A stretch of 5,584 nucleotides of DNA from Actinomycetes bacterium (GTDB lineage: Bacteria; Actinomycetota; Acidimicrobiia; Acidimicrobiales; Acidimicrobiaceae), in the NCBI GenBank assembly GCA_021785315.1, contig JAJYFX010000153.1, positions 1 through 5,584 of the forward strand, read 5' to 3'. How positions within the stretch are numbered: the stretch's first letter is position 1; each line of letters starts with the position of its first letter. The notes under the pieces are model-generated. The model was not told the DNA's origin and ran no database searches. It was given only the letters and a program-made list of their open reading frames with translations. Shown piece by piece: positions 5,476-5,584 of the stretch. The translations under genes were made by a program, and so were the position numbers.

Positions 5476-5584
5476 TCAAAGAAAATAGCCAAGGCTCAAT
5501 CGGTAGCTCTCACCTCGACCAGCCATTCTACCTGGCGGTCGGCGACGAAGTGGGGTTATTCGAAGCGGCCTACGCTGATAGGAC
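5472..5584 (+). CDS. CbbQ/NorQ-type (MoxR) AAA+ ATPase, N-terminal part only
   Basis: The ATG at 5472-5474 overlaps the TGA of the preceding gene (ATGA), a typical translational-coupling junction. Only 37 complete codons are present. After a short variable start, the protein reads QPFYLAVGDEVGLFEAAYADR (residues 17-37), which matches from memory the conserved N-terminus of CbbQ, NorQ and NirQ, found just before their Walker A loop; that loop would lie just beyond the edge. CbbQ with the VWA protein CbbO reactivates Rubisco, and NorQ with NorD matures the iron centre of nitric oxide reductase. Here neither Rubisco nor a nitric oxide reductase is visible, so the probable client is the M29/NicX-like protein encoded directly upstream. 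The short fragment limits certainty. Confidence 0.72.
   Translation, partial: MIKENSQGSIGSSHLDQPFYLAVGDEVGLFEAAYADR

Overview
The window looks like part of a bacterial accessory, probably catabolic, gene cluster. All genes lie on the plus strand, are tightly packed with overlapping ends, and use Shine-Dalgarno-type starts including GTG and TTG. Codon and base use are moderately GC-rich. Protein resemblances point to a proteobacterium, but nothing here fixes the genus.

Left block (1-3173): the 3' part of a cupin metalloenzyme gene related by motif to gentisate-type ring-cleavage dioxygenases runs in from the left edge. A gene for a compact TRIP13/Pch2-like AAA+ ATPase overlaps its end. A complete thiamine-diphosphate (ThDP) enzyme of the acetolactate synthase/benzoylformate decarboxylase superfamily follows 28 bp later. 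The spacing suggests one transcript whose promoter is outside the window.

Middle (3174-3978): 805 bp without a convincing protein gene. It holds an inverted repeat at 3326-3355, operator-like repeats at 3564-3612, a near-consensus sigma70-type promoter at 3618-3645, and a leader of about 325 nt. The leader contains a tiny Trp-rich reading frame followed by mutually exclusive CAAAG/CTTTG hairpins, the last with a T run. It resembles a transcription attenuator.

Right block (3979-5584): a 498-residue protein with the fold pattern of M29 aminopeptidases and 2,5-dihydroxypyridine 5,6-dioxygenase (NicX), carrying unusual putative metal ligands. Its stop overlaps by 4 bp the start of a CbbQ/NorQ-type AAA+ ATPase gene, which is cut by the right edge.

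Reading of the whole: each of two putative metalloenzymes (cupin, M29/NicX-like) is translationally linked to an AAA+ remodeller of a different clade (TRIP13-like, CbbQ/NorQ-like), with a ThDP carbon-carbon lyase or ligase between them. The simplest hypothesis is a degradation pathway for an aromatic or heterocyclic compound whose metal enzymes need dedicated ATP-driven maturation or reactivation. The substrate cannot be told from the sequence.
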